Source: Geomonas ferrireducens | Lineage (GTDB): Bacteria; Desulfobacterota; Desulfuromonadia; Geobacterales; Geobacteraceae | Direction of reading: 5' to 3' | DNA length: 64,000 bases | Assembly (NCBI RefSeq): GCF_004917065.1 | Contig: NZ_SSYA01000001.1 | Location: 371,001 to 435,000 of the forward strand | Shown here: piece after piece, positions 1 through 7,483 of the stretch | How positions within the stretch are numbered: the first letter of the stretch is position 1 | Layout of the letters: each line of letters begins with the position of its first letter | Made by a program: the position numbers and the translations under genes | The notes under the pieces: generated by a model | Databases searched by the model: none | Seen by the model: the letters and a program-made list of their open reading frames with translations, nothing else | Told to the model about the DNA's origin: nothing

Positions 1-224
1 TTCTTTCTCTGGTCTTTCTCCATACTGGCACCCTTGTTTCTTAGCCCCCTCTCAAACTGCCCGGATACTACTCTTATCAAGAGTAGAAGTCAATGAAGTA
101 TGGCCATCGGAACCTAGATCATTTAAGTAGCTTAAATCTCACTATCTAGCCGCATTAAGCATCTGAGGCGGTACCCGTCTCTTGTCGGTGGCTCAGGACC
201 ACCCCACCTTCATTCTCTTATGCC
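1..224. other. Intergenic left edge with two short dyads
   Basis: I see no gene here. Two inverted repeats stand out: CTACTCTT-atc-AAGAGTAG at 68-86 and ATTTAAG-tag-CTTAAAT at 121-137. Neither is followed by a convincing T-run on the minus strand, so a terminator role for the TIR-caspase operon ending at 225 is possible but not shown. No attC-like RYYYAAC/GTTRRRY pair was found, so the left end of the defence operon is not visibly an integron cassette boundary. Confidence 0.4.
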
Positions 225-1079
225 TTATTTACCCTTCGGCGGCATTACCACCTTCTTCATCTGCTCATTGATTCCTGCAATTTGCTGCGCAGTGTAGAAG
301 AGTACGTCGCGACCGGTGTCAGTCCCAAGAAGCCTTGTTGTAATGTTGCCGAGGAAGTCGCCATAGGCTGTGGAGAAAGGGATTGATGCATGTTGAGGGA
401 ACTGATCCTCAAGAAGTATCTTGTGGTCTATTAGTGATAGAGCTTCTGAAAAAGCGGCAATAATGAGATTCCTAGCGACGTCCCCTTTCCCTTCTTTCAC
501 CATCCTTTTGTACCATCTCTGGCTGTCAGGGGCAGGGAGAAGGCTGATGAGGGTCAAGACGGAGTATGGTTGACTTTCCGGTACCTCTATCATCGTTAGG
601 TTAATGACTAGCCTTCCACCAACATATCCCCAGTCGATTCCCCAATCGGTATGCCAGTTAGGTTTTTCGAGCCGGTTCCGCCATTCGTTGGTCACCTTAG
701 CAACCGCTTCATGTATGGTACGAAGGCCCTCGTCAAAATTTGTACGGAAATCGGCGTACATTTTTTCGCGTAGGAAAATGGGGATGTCGCAGTCTCGAAA
801 GAGCACAGGGAGGATGACTATCCGCCGCTCTTCAAGTTCTCGGATTAAGCCGCTGTTCAACTCCTTTCTGCACCATTCTGAGGCAACAGCATCTGGTGAG
901 AGGACCACAAGAAGTGCACTAGCATCTGTGATCGCCTGTTGGACCTTATCGATTATGGACTCGCCAACATGCATTTCCCACCGATCAAGCCAGACATGTA
1001 CATTCCGCGCGACCAGTTGCATAGCAAGATTATCGACGAAGTCCTTATCTGTGTGAGAGTAGCTGATAAAAAGCGGCAT
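225..1079 (-). CDS. TIR-domain protein, third gene of TIR-caspase operon
   Basis: 284 aa. Residues 1 to about 125 form a bacterial TIR domain: strand A LFISYSH, BB-loop region LDRWEMHVGES, and SEWCRKEL with E73 in the place of the catalytic NADase glutamate. The C-terminal half (about 130-284, starting near DWGIDWGYVGG) is a domain I do not recognise. TIR proteins of this class typically cleave NAD+ or convert it to a cyclic ADP-ribose signal. The gene starts 45 bp after the caspase stop, same strand, so it is probably the last gene of the operon 2497 to 225. It could be a second signal-producing TIR, a phage sensor or an NAD-depleting effector; sequence alone does not decide. The TIR call is firm. 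Confidence 0.85.
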   Translation of the reverse strand: MPLFISYSHTDKDFVDNLAMQLVARNVHVWLDRWEMHVGESIIDKVQQAITDASALLVVLSPDAVASEWCRKELNSGLIRELEERRIVILPVLFRDCDIPIFLREKMYADFRTNFDEGLRTIHEAVAKVTNEWRNRLEKPNWHTDWGIDWGYVGGRLVINLTMIEVPESQPYSVLTLISLLPAPDSQRWYKRMVKEGKGDVARNLIIAAFSEALSLIDHKILLEDQFPQHASIPFSTAYGDFLGNITTRLLGTDTGRDVLFYTAQQIAGINEQMKKVVMPPKGK

Positions 1080-1124
1080 TTTCCCCTCGATTTCGCTCCA
1101 GATTCTTCAACGTCCTGGGAAATT

Positions 1125-2099
1125 TTAGATACGACCTTGCTCGACTAATCTGCGATAGTGTTCACCAAGGACAGTTAGCCTACATGCCTTGTTCCCCATC
1201 GCTGCGTGCCACATATGAGGAGCATCAACAGGGACTACAAGCCCGACACGGTTGTATTTCTGTAAAATTGCGAATTTTGCCGTATTGACCGGGTTGGGTG
1301 CCGGAATTGACAGATCTGCCCCTTGTCGCTCAGGCTCGAAGGACGGATCGAGAGGGAACTCATCTCCCGCTTTAGGGAAAAATTCGGTAATGCGTTGCAG
1401 TTCAGTCAGGGCCACTGGGGCCTGAACCCTTCGAAGAGAGACGAAGCTTTTTACATTTGTTTTAAATACCGGACGCTGGTCCCATGGCCCAAGAGACTGG
1501 TCTATGTGAGCATAGACACTACCAGGCGTTACATCACCAACAAGGTTCCCCGCAGCGCCGCTCAAGGCATCGACAAGCAACGTGGTGAAGACACCCGCTC
1601 CATTCTTTTCCGAGGCATACTGTTCGGCAGTAGAGGCAGTCAGGATTGTCGTTCCTTCTTTGAGTTCTGCGACATTCGAAGCCAAGGCTGAATTTCCGGC
1701 AACTCCAGAGTGGCAGCTGTCCAGTATGATGATGCGATTTCTGGCAGACGATTGGTTGGCGAACGCAACAACCTCGCTGAGCGGTATCCCTTCATCGCCG
1801 GATTTTGCATCGCTTGCAATCAGGTAGCCGCCGGTGCTCTCAATGTGACCATGTCCTGCGAAGTAAAAGAGTGCGGTCTCACATTCTCCAGCAAATAGTT
1901 CCCTGATGCCGTCCCGGAGTTGTGCCCGTTTGACGAAATCCGAAGGACCTGTTCCTGTTAAAAGCTTTGTCCCGAAGTTGACAGTTCCGTCACTGTTCCG
2001 ATCAAGAACCGTCTTTACCGTGTGTGCATCGTTCACACAGCCGAACAGTGGTGTAACATGCTCATAGTAATCAATACCGACAACCAAAGCCTTCCGCAT
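1125..2099 (-). CDS. Caspase-like (peptidase C14) protease, probable defence effector
   Basis: 324 aa from the ATG at 2099, chosen because GGAGG lies just upstream; an in-frame upstream extension would overlap the previous gene. Residues 1 to about 200 are a caspase fold: [12 protein letters not shown] opens the domain, the catalytic His is H83 in YFAGHGH and the catalytic Cys is C129 in LDSCHSG, so the dyad is intact. Residues about 205-324 are a separate non-catalytic region that could sense a ligand. The start lies 5 bp after the stop of the ThsB-like gene, suggesting translational coupling. TIR-caspase pairs are known antiphage systems (a Thoeris variant) in which a TIR-made nucleotide activates the protease. 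Inference: this is the death effector. No signal peptide is seen, so it should act in the cytoplasm. Confidence 0.88.
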   Translation of the reverse strand: MRKALVVGIDYYEHVTPLFGCVNDAHTVKTVLDRNSDGTVNFGTKLLTGTGPSDFVKRAQLRDGIRELFAGECETALFYFAGHGHIESTGGYLIASDAKSGDEGIPLSEVVAFANQSSARNRIIILDSCHSGVAGNSALASNVAELKEGTTILTASTAEQYASEKNGAGVFTTLLVDALSGAAGNLVGDVTPGSVYAHIDQSLGPWDQRPVFKTNVKSFVSLRRVQAPVALTELQRITEFFPKAGDEFPLDPSFEPERQGADLSIPAPNPVNTAKFAILQKYNRVGLVVPVDAPHMWHAAMGNKACRLTVLGEHYRRLVEQGRI

Positions 2100-2104
2100 G
2101 CCCC

Positions 2105-2497
2105 CTACCTCCCACCGCCAATGAGATTTTTCAGGTTTTCCCACGTCCACTTGTAAAGCTTGTCCGAGGACGTCGCTGACGTAGGTTTCACGCAGGTTTT
2201 GTCAGAATATGCTGCAAGGTGGAAGTATTCCTTCTTCTTCTCCTTAGCAATTGTGAGCTCTGCTGCTACCCCTGTTGCCTTGTCCGTCTTTGTGCCGCAG
2301 AGCACTACTACAACATCGATGTTGTCCATTCGGCGTCCAACTTTCTCCTTCCAGTCACCAGTCAAGTGCTCTTTGACCGATGCATCCTTGAAGTCGAAAG
2401 GACTATCTGGAAGCTTTGCCTGACCGGCCAACATGATCTTTGCGCCTTCATCGTTATCGTAGTCAAAGCTAATGAACACCCGTTTTTTTGCTGTCAT
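2105..2497 (-). CDS. ThsB-like TIR protein (MTH538/DUF1863 type), first gene of TIR-caspase operon
   Basis: 130 aa, a single small domain. It begins [12 protein letters not shown], has the [10 protein letters not shown] segment and a [20 protein letters not shown] core in which E80 occupies the position of the catalytic glutamate; this layout is typical of the MTH538 TIR-like family that includes ThsB of Thoeris. ThsB proteins sense phage and make a cyclic ADP-ribose isomer that activates a partner effector. The start ATG at 2497 has GGAGG 7 bases upstream. It leads a tight operon with the caspase and a second TIR protein. Inference: it supplies the signal for the caspase. Thoeris assignment is by domain content, not by measured homology. 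Confidence 0.8.
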   Translation of the reverse strand: MTAKKRVFISFDYDNDEGAKIMLAGQAKLPDSPFDFKDASVKEHLTGDWKEKVGRRMDNIDVVVVLCGTKTDKATGVAAELTIAKEKKKEYFHLAAYSDKTCVKPTSATSSDKLYKWTWENLKNLIGGGR

Positions 2498-2523
2498 TTC
2501 TTGACCTCCGGATTAGTTTATTA

Positions 2524-2540
2524 GGAGTTTTATATACTCC
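2524..2540. promoter_or_regulatory. Inverted repeat upstream of the TIR-caspase operon
   Basis: GGAGT-N7-ACTCC lies 27-43 bases before the first start codon of the operon. Its loop, read on the minus strand, contains TATATAAA, which could serve as a -10 box. No good -35 box was found at the right spacing, so this is a weak promoter/operator candidate. Confidence 0.25.
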
Positions 2541-2769
2541 CCATACCATTCCAACGGGACCTATGCCGAACCACCGCAACCTAAAGCAATTTTCACGTTA
2601 TGGCAAGTTCATTTTGAAAGATTTAAGTAGTAACAGTAATCAGATAAGACAGTAGAGGCAGGAGGCGTTATGACTTGAGACCGTGGTGTGGTGGACTGCT
2701 GGGTATAGAATGTCTTCTTGGCCAGGAAAAGAACCTCGTGGACCAGAAGAGGACCGCGGCCCCAACGCA

Positions 2770-2805
2770 AAAGCCCTCAGCGAATGCCAAGGGCCTTTGT
2801 TTTTA
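2770..2805 (+). terminator. Hairpin with T-run
   Basis: AAAGCCCT pairs with AGGGCCTTT (one bulge), followed by TGTTTTTA. It sits immediately beside the tRNA-like pseudogene. There is no clear plus-strand gene in front of it, so it may be a relic. Confidence 0.35.
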
Positions 2806-2806
2806 A

Positions 2807-2881
2807 TGGTCCGAAGGCAGGATCCAAACCTCCGCCCCTATGCTCCCGAAACAGATGCGGTAACTGCGCTTTGGAACACCC
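2807..2881 (-). pseudogene. Degenerate tRNA-Pro(CGG)-like sequence
   Basis: Read on the minus strand, about 75 bases follow the order of a bacterial proline tRNA: AGCGCAG of the D-arm, TTTCGGGAGC of the anticodon loop (anticodon CGG), GGTTTGGATCCTGCC resembling the T-arm, and a terminal CCA at 2809-2807. The acceptor stem no longer pairs, the D-arm has lost bases and the anticodon stem is mismatched, so it cannot be a functional tRNA. It may be a remnant of a tRNA copy carried by, or used as target of, an integrating element. Called by eye only. Confidence 0.5.
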
Positions 2882-3157
2882 ACGATCAGAAGAGCCTTTA
2901 AAGAAACCCGAAAGGTTGCCGTCACGCCCTCATACTTATAGTTCGGTCTCCTACGCCTCAGCCCCCAACAAAAATCTCCTAGCTCCTGTGTGCCTGCCAT
3001 AGATCTGACCGTTTAGGGCCTCTATACCAGATAAGAGCCGGTAAAAATCTTGGGTCTCCAAATTTGAGTGTGGAATAGGGCTATAGCTTGCCGTCCTTTA
3101 ATGAAGGCTAACAAGGTGGAAATATCCACTCCGTAGTTGATGACTTGTGGCTCTTTT
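2882..3157. other. Intergenic stretch without recognisable gene
   Basis: Between the tRNA-like pseudogene and the first attC site I see no ORF with a ribosome-binding site and no strong hairpin. It is probably filler of the island or decayed sequence. Confidence 0.35.
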
Positions 3158-3219
3158 GTCCAACGGTTCGGGAGTTGACCGGCCTCCTCTACTTGGGCCG
3201 GTCTTGCCGCTGGTTGAAT
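3158..3219 (-). repeat. attC recombination site A
   Basis: Ends are GTCCAAC (3158-3164) and GTTGAAT (3213-3219), matching RYYYAAC and GTTRRRY. The internal stem is short: ACCGGCC pairs with GGCCGGT. It lies 21 bases after the stop of the 3241-3888 gene. Confidence 0.55.
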
Positions 3220-3240
3220 GTCTTCCTTCGGCTTTACTTT

Positions 3241-3888
3241 TCACCCGCAAGCAGGTTGTCTACTCGGGCTGGGCCGCACACAACTGTCAATAGCAGGTGG
3301 ATTTTCTGCTTGCCTCGTTTTTTCTCCCTCAGCACCCAAATCGGTACTCTGCTCATGATCTTCTGATGTCTCATCTTCAAGTTGCCAAAAATCGCTCAAG
3401 TACTCATGTGATAGAGGCTGCCGTGAAAACAATAAAGGTGTAGTTTCGACTTCACAATCGTGCACTTCATAATAGCAACCAGCACCACTCATCCTGCGAC
3501 CATCACCCTTAACTTCGAGTAAGTATGAGACGAGTCCGATTCTGGTTTTATCAACATGCTTGAGATTGAGTTGTACGAATCTTTCTTCGATGATTCCAGA
3601 CACACTGAATGTCCTGAGTTTTTCTATTTCTACATCTCCTTCATCTGCATGAATGTAAACAGCCTGCCCTTTCAATTCGTTTGCATGCTGAGTGAGCTCA
3701 AACTTTGCATTTTGCGCAAGATCCCTTGCATAGCAATACCATTCACCGGCAATTTGGGTGCCTGAGTAAATAACATTTTGGTACCAAGGCAAAATTACGG
3801 CCTTGAAGATGGTTAGTGCCAGGTATAACAAGCCACTTGTAATAACTCCACTGACAACGCCTAATATGACAGTTTGTGAAGAATTCAT
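3241..3888 (-). CDS. Cassette protein: N-terminal membrane anchor plus beta-rich domain
   Basis: 215 aa. Residues about 6-33 form a hydrophobic segment (VVSGVITSGLLYLALTIF) that may cross the membrane once or twice. Residues about 45-155 alternate polar and hydrophobic residues (AGEWYCYAR, FELTQHANELKGQAVY, RFVQLNLKHV), suggesting a beta-barrel that starts with a G-x-W-Y motif. The tail from about 170 is acidic and low in complexity. An anchor followed by a small beta-barrel recalls Cap15-type membrane effectors of CBASS; this is an architectural guess, not a family assignment. GGGAAAGAT precedes the ATG. The gene lies between attC sites A and B, so it is probably one cassette. Confidence 0.6.
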   Translation of the reverse strand: MNSSQTVILGVVSGVITSGLLYLALTIFKAVILPWYQNVIYSGTQIAGEWYCYARDLAQNAKFELTQHANELKGQAVYIHADEGDVEIEKLRTFSVSGIIEERFVQLNLKHVDKTRIGLVSYLLEVKGDGRRMSGAGCYYEVHDCEVETTPLLFSRQPLSHEYLSDFWQLEDETSEDHEQSTDLGAEGEKTRQAENPPAIDSCVRPSPSRQPACG

Positions 3889-4031
3889 ATCTTTCCCTTC
3901 TCATTTCTCATTGCTGAATGTTCGGCTGGGGGTGCAGCGGCGTGGCCGGCTTCCCGCAGCCATAGTCGTAGCGTATGTATCCGTATTACGCGTGACATCA
4001 AAGATTCATCCTCTTTACCCCCTGTTCTTGG

Positions 4032-4093
4032 GTCCAACGGCGTGGGAGATCACCTGACGGTTATTTTGGTCAGGTGCATCTTCCTTGTTGGAT
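4032..4093 (-). repeat. attC recombination site B
   Basis: Ends are GTCCAAC (4032-4038) and GTTGGAT (4087-4093). The stem CACCTGAC / GTCAGGTG is perfect over 8 bp, with GGAGAT/ATCTTCC partly pairing outside it. It lies 15 bases after the stop of the 4109-4654 gene. Confidence 0.7.
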
Positions 4094-4108
4094 TTAGATA
4101 ATTGCAAC

Positions 4109-4654
4109 TTAATTATCGGTACGCCAACCAATGAATACATTTTCTAATCCACCCCCACCGGTAACATCAGGGTTGCTTGGAGGAAGGGCATTTCCATAAA
4201 CTACTACTTGAAATGAATCAATATATCTGACGCCCTCTCCTAGGGGGAGCTCAAAAAAGTGATCTTTTGTGTAGATTATCCCAAAATCTTTCTTATTTTC
4301 ATGGCCTGCAGCAAGCGGATATGTATGATAAACACCATCCACAATAAGGATGATATTCGTATAATACCCACCCATACTTTTATGTTTTGACCAACGAATA
4401 TTTGTGATCCACCCAGGTTTGTTATCCTTAGACATCTTGCTGTCGTAAGCTGTACATTCCTTGACTATTGGACCTAGAGTGACAGCATCTCGTGAATAAA
4501 TTACATCTCCTCTAAAAAATTCATGCAACTTACCATATATTGGCAGAGGTGTTTCATTACTTATATTCTGTATTTCCATCTTATCTGCGGCAAAACTCTC
4601 AAAACCAGATGATACGCAATAAGACACACAAAAGAGCAGCAACAAAAACCTCAT
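4109..4654 (-). CDS. Secreted hypothetical cassette protein
   Basis: 181 aa from the ATG at 4654, preceded by GAGGTG at good spacing; upstream in-frame codons would run into attC site C. The N-terminus MRFLLLLFCVSYCVSS followed by GFESFAADK is a signal peptide. The mature part has no motif I recognise; it contains GGYYTNIILIVDGVYHTYP and GGGGLENVFIGW stretches that suggest a beta-sandwich. Codon use is AT-rich compared with the 10-64 kb region, as expected of a captured cassette. Function unknown. Confidence 0.7.
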   Translation of the reverse strand: MRFLLLLFCVSYCVSSGFESFAADKMEIQNISNETPLPIYGKLHEFFRGDVIYSRDAVTLGPIVKECTAYDSKMSKDNKPGWITNIRWSKHKSMGGYYTNIILIVDGVYHTYPLAAGHENKKDFGIIYTKDHFFELPLGEGVRYIDSFQVVVYGNALPPSNPDVTGGGGLENVFIGWRTDN

Positions 4655-4678
4655 ATGGTTCACCTCGATATTTTTAAG

Positions 4679-4752
4679 TTCCAACGGGCCGGGCCTTGAC
4701 ACGCGCCGGGGCGGTTCTCAGCCCCGGTCGGCGTTCAAGGCCCTGGTTGAGT
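4679..4752 (-). repeat. attC recombination site C
   Basis: Ends are TTCCAAC (4679-4685) and GTTGAGT (4746-4752). It has the best stem of the array: GGGCCTTGA (4691-4699) pairs perfectly with TCAAGGCCC (4735-4743), and CCGGGGC pairs with GCCCCGG inside. The upstream gene (4718-5203) ends within this site, as is common for cassettes. Confidence 0.7.
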
Positions 4753-5203
4753 GCTCTCTATTCAAGTATGGCGGTACTTCCAGAGCGGCTTCGTAGTCAG
4801 AACGGCGATAAAACGGCCATACAGATTTGTCGCCTCTTTCTCCTTTAGTCTTAATCCTGTTGCGGATTAATGACGCTATTCCGAAAGTAAAGAGGCCAAG
4901 AAAAGCCCAAGGAACTTCTTTTATCCCCGTTTTCCTCGGCCATTCGTATTCAAGGTCTGTTTTCAGGAAGAGGATATACCGAGCAGCAATCGGTTTTCCT
5001 TCCTCCGGAATTGCCCACTTGCCTGTCAGTTTATGTTCGTGGAGATCGTCGTAAAGCGGCCAAGCTCCGTTGTAGAGCACCTCGCATACTCCAGCATCTT
5101 TGCTATATTTCTGCCTGTCTTCAAATTGGTCGTTCGAAATTTGTCCGCATATCAGGTGCCGAAAGTTCTCAGCGAGTATGTCTCTTGCTTTTCTGTCTAT
5201 CAT
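4718..5203 (-). CDS. Hypothetical cassette protein with one hydrophobic segment
   Basis: 161 aa. The N-terminal part (1-100) is soluble-looking with paired charged residues; residues about 102-116 (VPWAFLGLFTFGIASLI) could be a membrane segment, followed by a basic stretch RNRIKTKGERGDK and a short C-terminal region. I recognise no family. The start ATG lies 10 bases from attC site D and the stop falls inside attC site C, so the gene fills its cassette exactly. The last residues are encoded by the attC stem. Confidence 0.65.
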   Translation of the reverse strand: MIDRKARDILAENFRHLICGQISNDQFEDRQKYSKDAGVCEVLYNGAWPLYDDLHEHKLTGKWAIPEEGKPIAARYILFLKTDLEYEWPRKTGIKEVPWAFLGLFTFGIASLIRNRIKTKGERGDKSVWPFYRRSDYEAALEVPPYLNREHSTRALNADRG

Positions 5204-5212
5204 TCTTTACTC

Positions 5213-5341
5213 ACTCAACGGGTTGCGGGTGAGCGGTGGAGCGACCTTGCTCTCACAGGCTCCTATTCGCTCCTATTGACTCGCGCAGTCCGTCTCCAGA
5301 GATACGATTCTTCTAAAAAGGCGACTTCAAATCGTTAGGGC
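5213..5341 (-). repeat. Possible long attC recombination site D
   Basis: The left end ACTCAAC (5213-5219) fits RYYYAAC. The right end GTTAGGGC (5334-5341) is one base longer than the consensus. The first 25 bases, ACGGGTTGCGGGTGAGCGG and following, nearly repeat those of site E, and CCGTCTCCA near the right end also recurs in site E, so the two sites are related. The overall stem is imperfect. Confidence 0.4.
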
Positions 5342-5441
5342 ACCATTTTGCCTATTGACAGACGGGGGCCTGATAAGTGTTGGAATCCTTTTTAAAATGT
5401 GCCAAGTCAGGGGCTGAGCGGTTTCCCCGATGGCTCAATCA

Positions 5442-5801
5442 CTAACTCTCAATCCGATCGTTGTCCCGATATAGTCTGTAAAGTGACCATGGCCATAAAA
5501 GAACAAAAAGGGTCACTATCGAAGTTTGAAGTGCTGCTATAACAAAAATGGCGATGGAGACAAGAAAAGCCGTAAGTTTGAAGCCTTTGCCCAGTTGCAG
5601 CGGCAGAAGCAAAATAACTGTGATTAGCGCGGAGATGAGTCCCGACAGCAGGAGCAGGACGAGCCGTGGGCTGTTAGACAAAATCGCCATAAAGTCTGTC
5701 AGGCCTCCAGCATTAAGAACAACCGCCGTGGCCCCAAGATTCCCCGCAGCGGCACAGGCACTCGCCACTACTGCATTTGTTCTCTCTTTTGATGTTTTCA
5801 T
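5442..5801 (-). CDS. Small hydrophobic cassette protein, probable inner-membrane
   Basis: 119 aa from the ATG at 5801, 9 bases away from attC site E; an upstream in-frame start would lie inside that site. Four hydrophobic stretches are visible: about residues 12-33 (AGNLGATAVVLNAGG, weak), 45-62 (LVLLLLSGLISALITVILL), 72-88 (LTAFLVSIAIFVIAAL) and 90-104 (SIVTLFVLLWPWSLY). It ends in a charged RLYRDNDRIES tail. No family recognised. Confidence 0.6.
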   Translation of the reverse strand: MKTSKERTNAVVASACAAAGNLGATAVVLNAGGLTDFMAILSNSPRLVLLLLSGLISALITVILLLPLQLGKGFKLTAFLVSIAIFVIAALQTSIVTLFVLLWPWSLYRLYRDNDRIES

Positions 5802-5809
5802 TCTTTCTT

Positions 5810-5911
5810 GTCCAACGGGTTGCGGGTGAGCGGCGGAGCACCCCAGCTGGTTCAAGCTTTCGCCGTCTTCAACCGACTTGCGAAGACCGTCTCCACCCGT
5901 TGTTGTTGGGC
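5810..5911 (-). repeat. attC recombination site E
   Basis: Ends are GTCCAAC (5810-5816) and GTTGGGC (5905-5911), both exact consensus. CGGGTGAGC near the left end pairs with the region of CCGTCTCCACCCG near the right end with a few mismatches. It lies 49 bases after the stop of 5961-6263 and 9 bases before the start of 5442-5801. Confidence 0.65.
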
Positions 5912-5960
5912 AACTCCTCGGCGGACTGAGTTACATCAGCGGGTGCCTTCATTTAAGTCC

Positions 5961-6263
5961 TCACGGATCTTCCCATGTACAATCTATGTCATATCCATAT
6001 TGCGGAACACGGAGCCAACAAGCTCGGCTCTGCCCGTTCCGATCCTTTATTTTGACGTAATAAACACTTGCTCGTTTCGTATTGAAAAAATAGGGATTCT
6101 TACCCATTCCCTTGGAGGAGATGCCCGTAATTGCGTATCCCTGCTCGGCTGCCCATGTCCTCAATTTGTAATTGGTTCTTTTAAATGCGAAAACAATCAA
6201 GGAAATGACAAGAATCAGCACCAAACTGGCAAATATTTCAGGAGTGTAATATCCGAAAATCAT
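5961..6263 (-). CDS. Small membrane-anchored cassette protein
   Basis: 100 aa. One strong membrane segment at about residues 9-28 (EIFASLVLILVISLIVFAF) is followed by a basic junction KRTNYK and a compact C-terminal domain of about 65 residues with aromatic strands (ASVYYVKIKDRNGQSR, CWLRVPQYGYD). I do not recognise the family. The ATG lies 15 bases from attC site F, with AAAGGG just upstream as a weak ribosome-binding site. Confidence 0.65.
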   Translation of the reverse strand: MIFGYYTPEIFASLVLILVISLIVFAFKRTNYKLRTWAAEQGYAITGISSKGMGKNPYFFNTKRASVYYVKIKDRNGQSRACWLRVPQYGYDIDCTWEDP

Positions 6264-6277
6264 CCCTTTATCTCATG

Positions 6278-6329
6278 GTCCAACGGGCGGAAGTTGACCG
6301 GCGCGGCCGGTCTAACTTCCTTGTTGGGA
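6278..6329 (-). repeat. attC recombination site F
   Basis: Ends are GTCCAAC (6278-6284) and GTTGGGA (6323-6329; the last base departs from consensus). GGAAGTT pairs with AACTTCC and ACCGGC with GCCGGT, a compact 52-base site. It is downstream of the TIR gene 6431-7375. Confidence 0.65.
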
Positions 6330-6430
6330 ATTCTAACTTCAATTTGTCCTGTGTCGAGGGCTGCCCCCTCTCATCCTCTTTCTGCATTAAGCCTCCTACT
6401 CAGCCTCGCCCCCTCGGCTCTATTAAAAGC

Positions 6431-7375
6431 CTATTGATGCTCATCTAGCCTGAAAGTATCAGATGAAAGTTGCGAAAAATCATTTCGTCTAAGAGCTGCC
6501 ATCGCATGCCCTACACAGTACCCATCAGTAGCACCGTGTACCATATGATACACAATATCCATCACAAACTTTTTACCCTGACTTTGGTTCCACATTATAT
6601 CTATATGCTCGTTAAGATTGCCATGGTCGTCATGAAATTGTATCGACTTACACTCAAAACCAAATACTGATATTCCTGAAAGATCACGTAGTATATTCTT
6701 AATTGTCAAGCCAGTTGCCTCTACAATCCTCTCAACATCAACATGTATATTTTCTGGAAGTTCTGCATGACAACCTAACAATATTATTGTTAACAATACT
6801 TCTTTTTCAGCATCAGTTAGTCGTTTAAGTATATTAAAAAATTCAAGACACACTTTATATGCATAATATTTATTACTGTTAGTTTTACATTTGAGCTGCT
6901 TAAATAAATAGTCCGGATCGGCTGGGAAATAGTTTTCTCTTTCCCAGACCCCTATCTTTTGTACAATTAAATTCGCTAGTTCAACAGGGTTAACACTTTT
7001 CAAATTTATGTAATTTATGGTGTCTGGCAGGCCAGGTATGGCTGTATCGTCGAAACGAGCAGGAAGAATATACTCATGCTTCTCCTTTATGGCCCGAGCT
7101 TGAGCTGACCTCAATTCATGGTTGGTCCAGATTTTTTTGGCATATCTGTTCGAAGCAAAGACCACGCAATAACGTGCTGAGTTTTGGTAGATGTCATCCA
7201 AGTGCGAGTATAAGTCTTTCCCCCATAGTGCAACCAACTCGTACCTGTCGTAAAATACTCTCACTCCTTTGTGTTTTAAGGATTCAGCAACTTCCTCTAC
7301 ATACCCCCTTTCTTCTTCAGCAAACGATAAACACACATCATAGGAAAAAGATTTAATTTTATTTATTTTATGCAC
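6431..7375 (-). CDS. TIR-domain protein (tandem copy 1)
   Basis: 314 aa from a GTG at 7375 with GAGG 6 bases upstream. Residues about 9-140 are a TIR domain: FSYDVCLSFAEEE, VRVFYDRYELVALWGKDL as BB-loop, and IWTNHELRSAQARA with E87 in the catalytic glutamate position. Residues about 165-314 form a separate domain, partly helical (CLEFFNILKRLTDAEKEVLL), that I do not recognise and that differs from the C-terminus of the neighbouring TIR protein. The two TIR domains are clearly paralogous. AT-rich codon use marks it as acquired. Likely role is NAD+ processing in antiphage defence, with the C-terminal part as sensor. Confidence 0.8.
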   Translation of the reverse strand: MHKINKIKSFSYDVCLSFAEEERGYVEEVAESLKHKGVRVFYDRYELVALWGKDLYSHLDDIYQNSARYCVVFASNRYAKKIWTNHELRSAQARAIKEKHEYILPARFDDTAIPGLPDTINYINLKSVNPVELANLIVQKIGVWERENYFPADPDYLFKQLKCKTNSNKYYAYKVCLEFFNILKRLTDAEKEVLLTIILLGCHAELPENIHVDVERIVEATGLTIKNILRDLSGISVFGFECKSIQFHDDHGNLNEHIDIMWNQSQGKKFVMDIVYHMVHGATDGYCVGHAMAALRRNDFSQLSSDTFRLDEHQ

Positions 7376-7397
7376 AACAACCTCACTTGAAAAGGGT

Positions 7398-7461
7398 AAT
7401 AAGAATCCATGCCAAATGTTTTAATCTGGTTACAGTTCTACCACCTGAATTGATTCTTATT
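7398..7461. promoter_or_regulatory. Inverted repeat between the tandem TIR genes
   Basis: AATAAGAATC (7398-7407) and GATTCTTATT (7452-7461) are exact 10-bp inverted repeats 44 bases apart, filling the gap between the two TIR genes. It could be an operator or a transcript hairpin; there is no attC-type end here. Confidence 0.4.
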
Positions 7462-7483
7462 TCATAAAATCATTTCTTCGTAG

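Larger units (their letters stand above)
3158..6329 (-). mobile_element. Integron gene-cassette array without visible integrase
   Basis: Five small ORFs, all on the minus strand, are separated by imperfect inverted repeats whose outer ends fit RYYYAAC and GTTRRRY. For four of the five genes the start lies 9-25 bases from the attC on its upstream (higher-coordinate) side; the gene at 3241-3888 is the exception. Each gene ends near or inside the next site, which is the usual spacing of integron cassettes. None of the small genes has an obvious housekeeping role. The TIR gene at 6431-7375 ends 101 bases before the rightmost clear site, so it may belong to the array. No intI gene or attI is visible, so this is either the distal part of a longer integron or a cluster of attC sites lacking an integrase. 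Confidence 0.65.

Noticed and set aside
2549-2555. TTCCAAC followed by GGGACC, as an attC end
   Set aside because: No GTTRRRY partner or stem within 140 bases on either side, so the TIR-caspase operon was not called a cassette.
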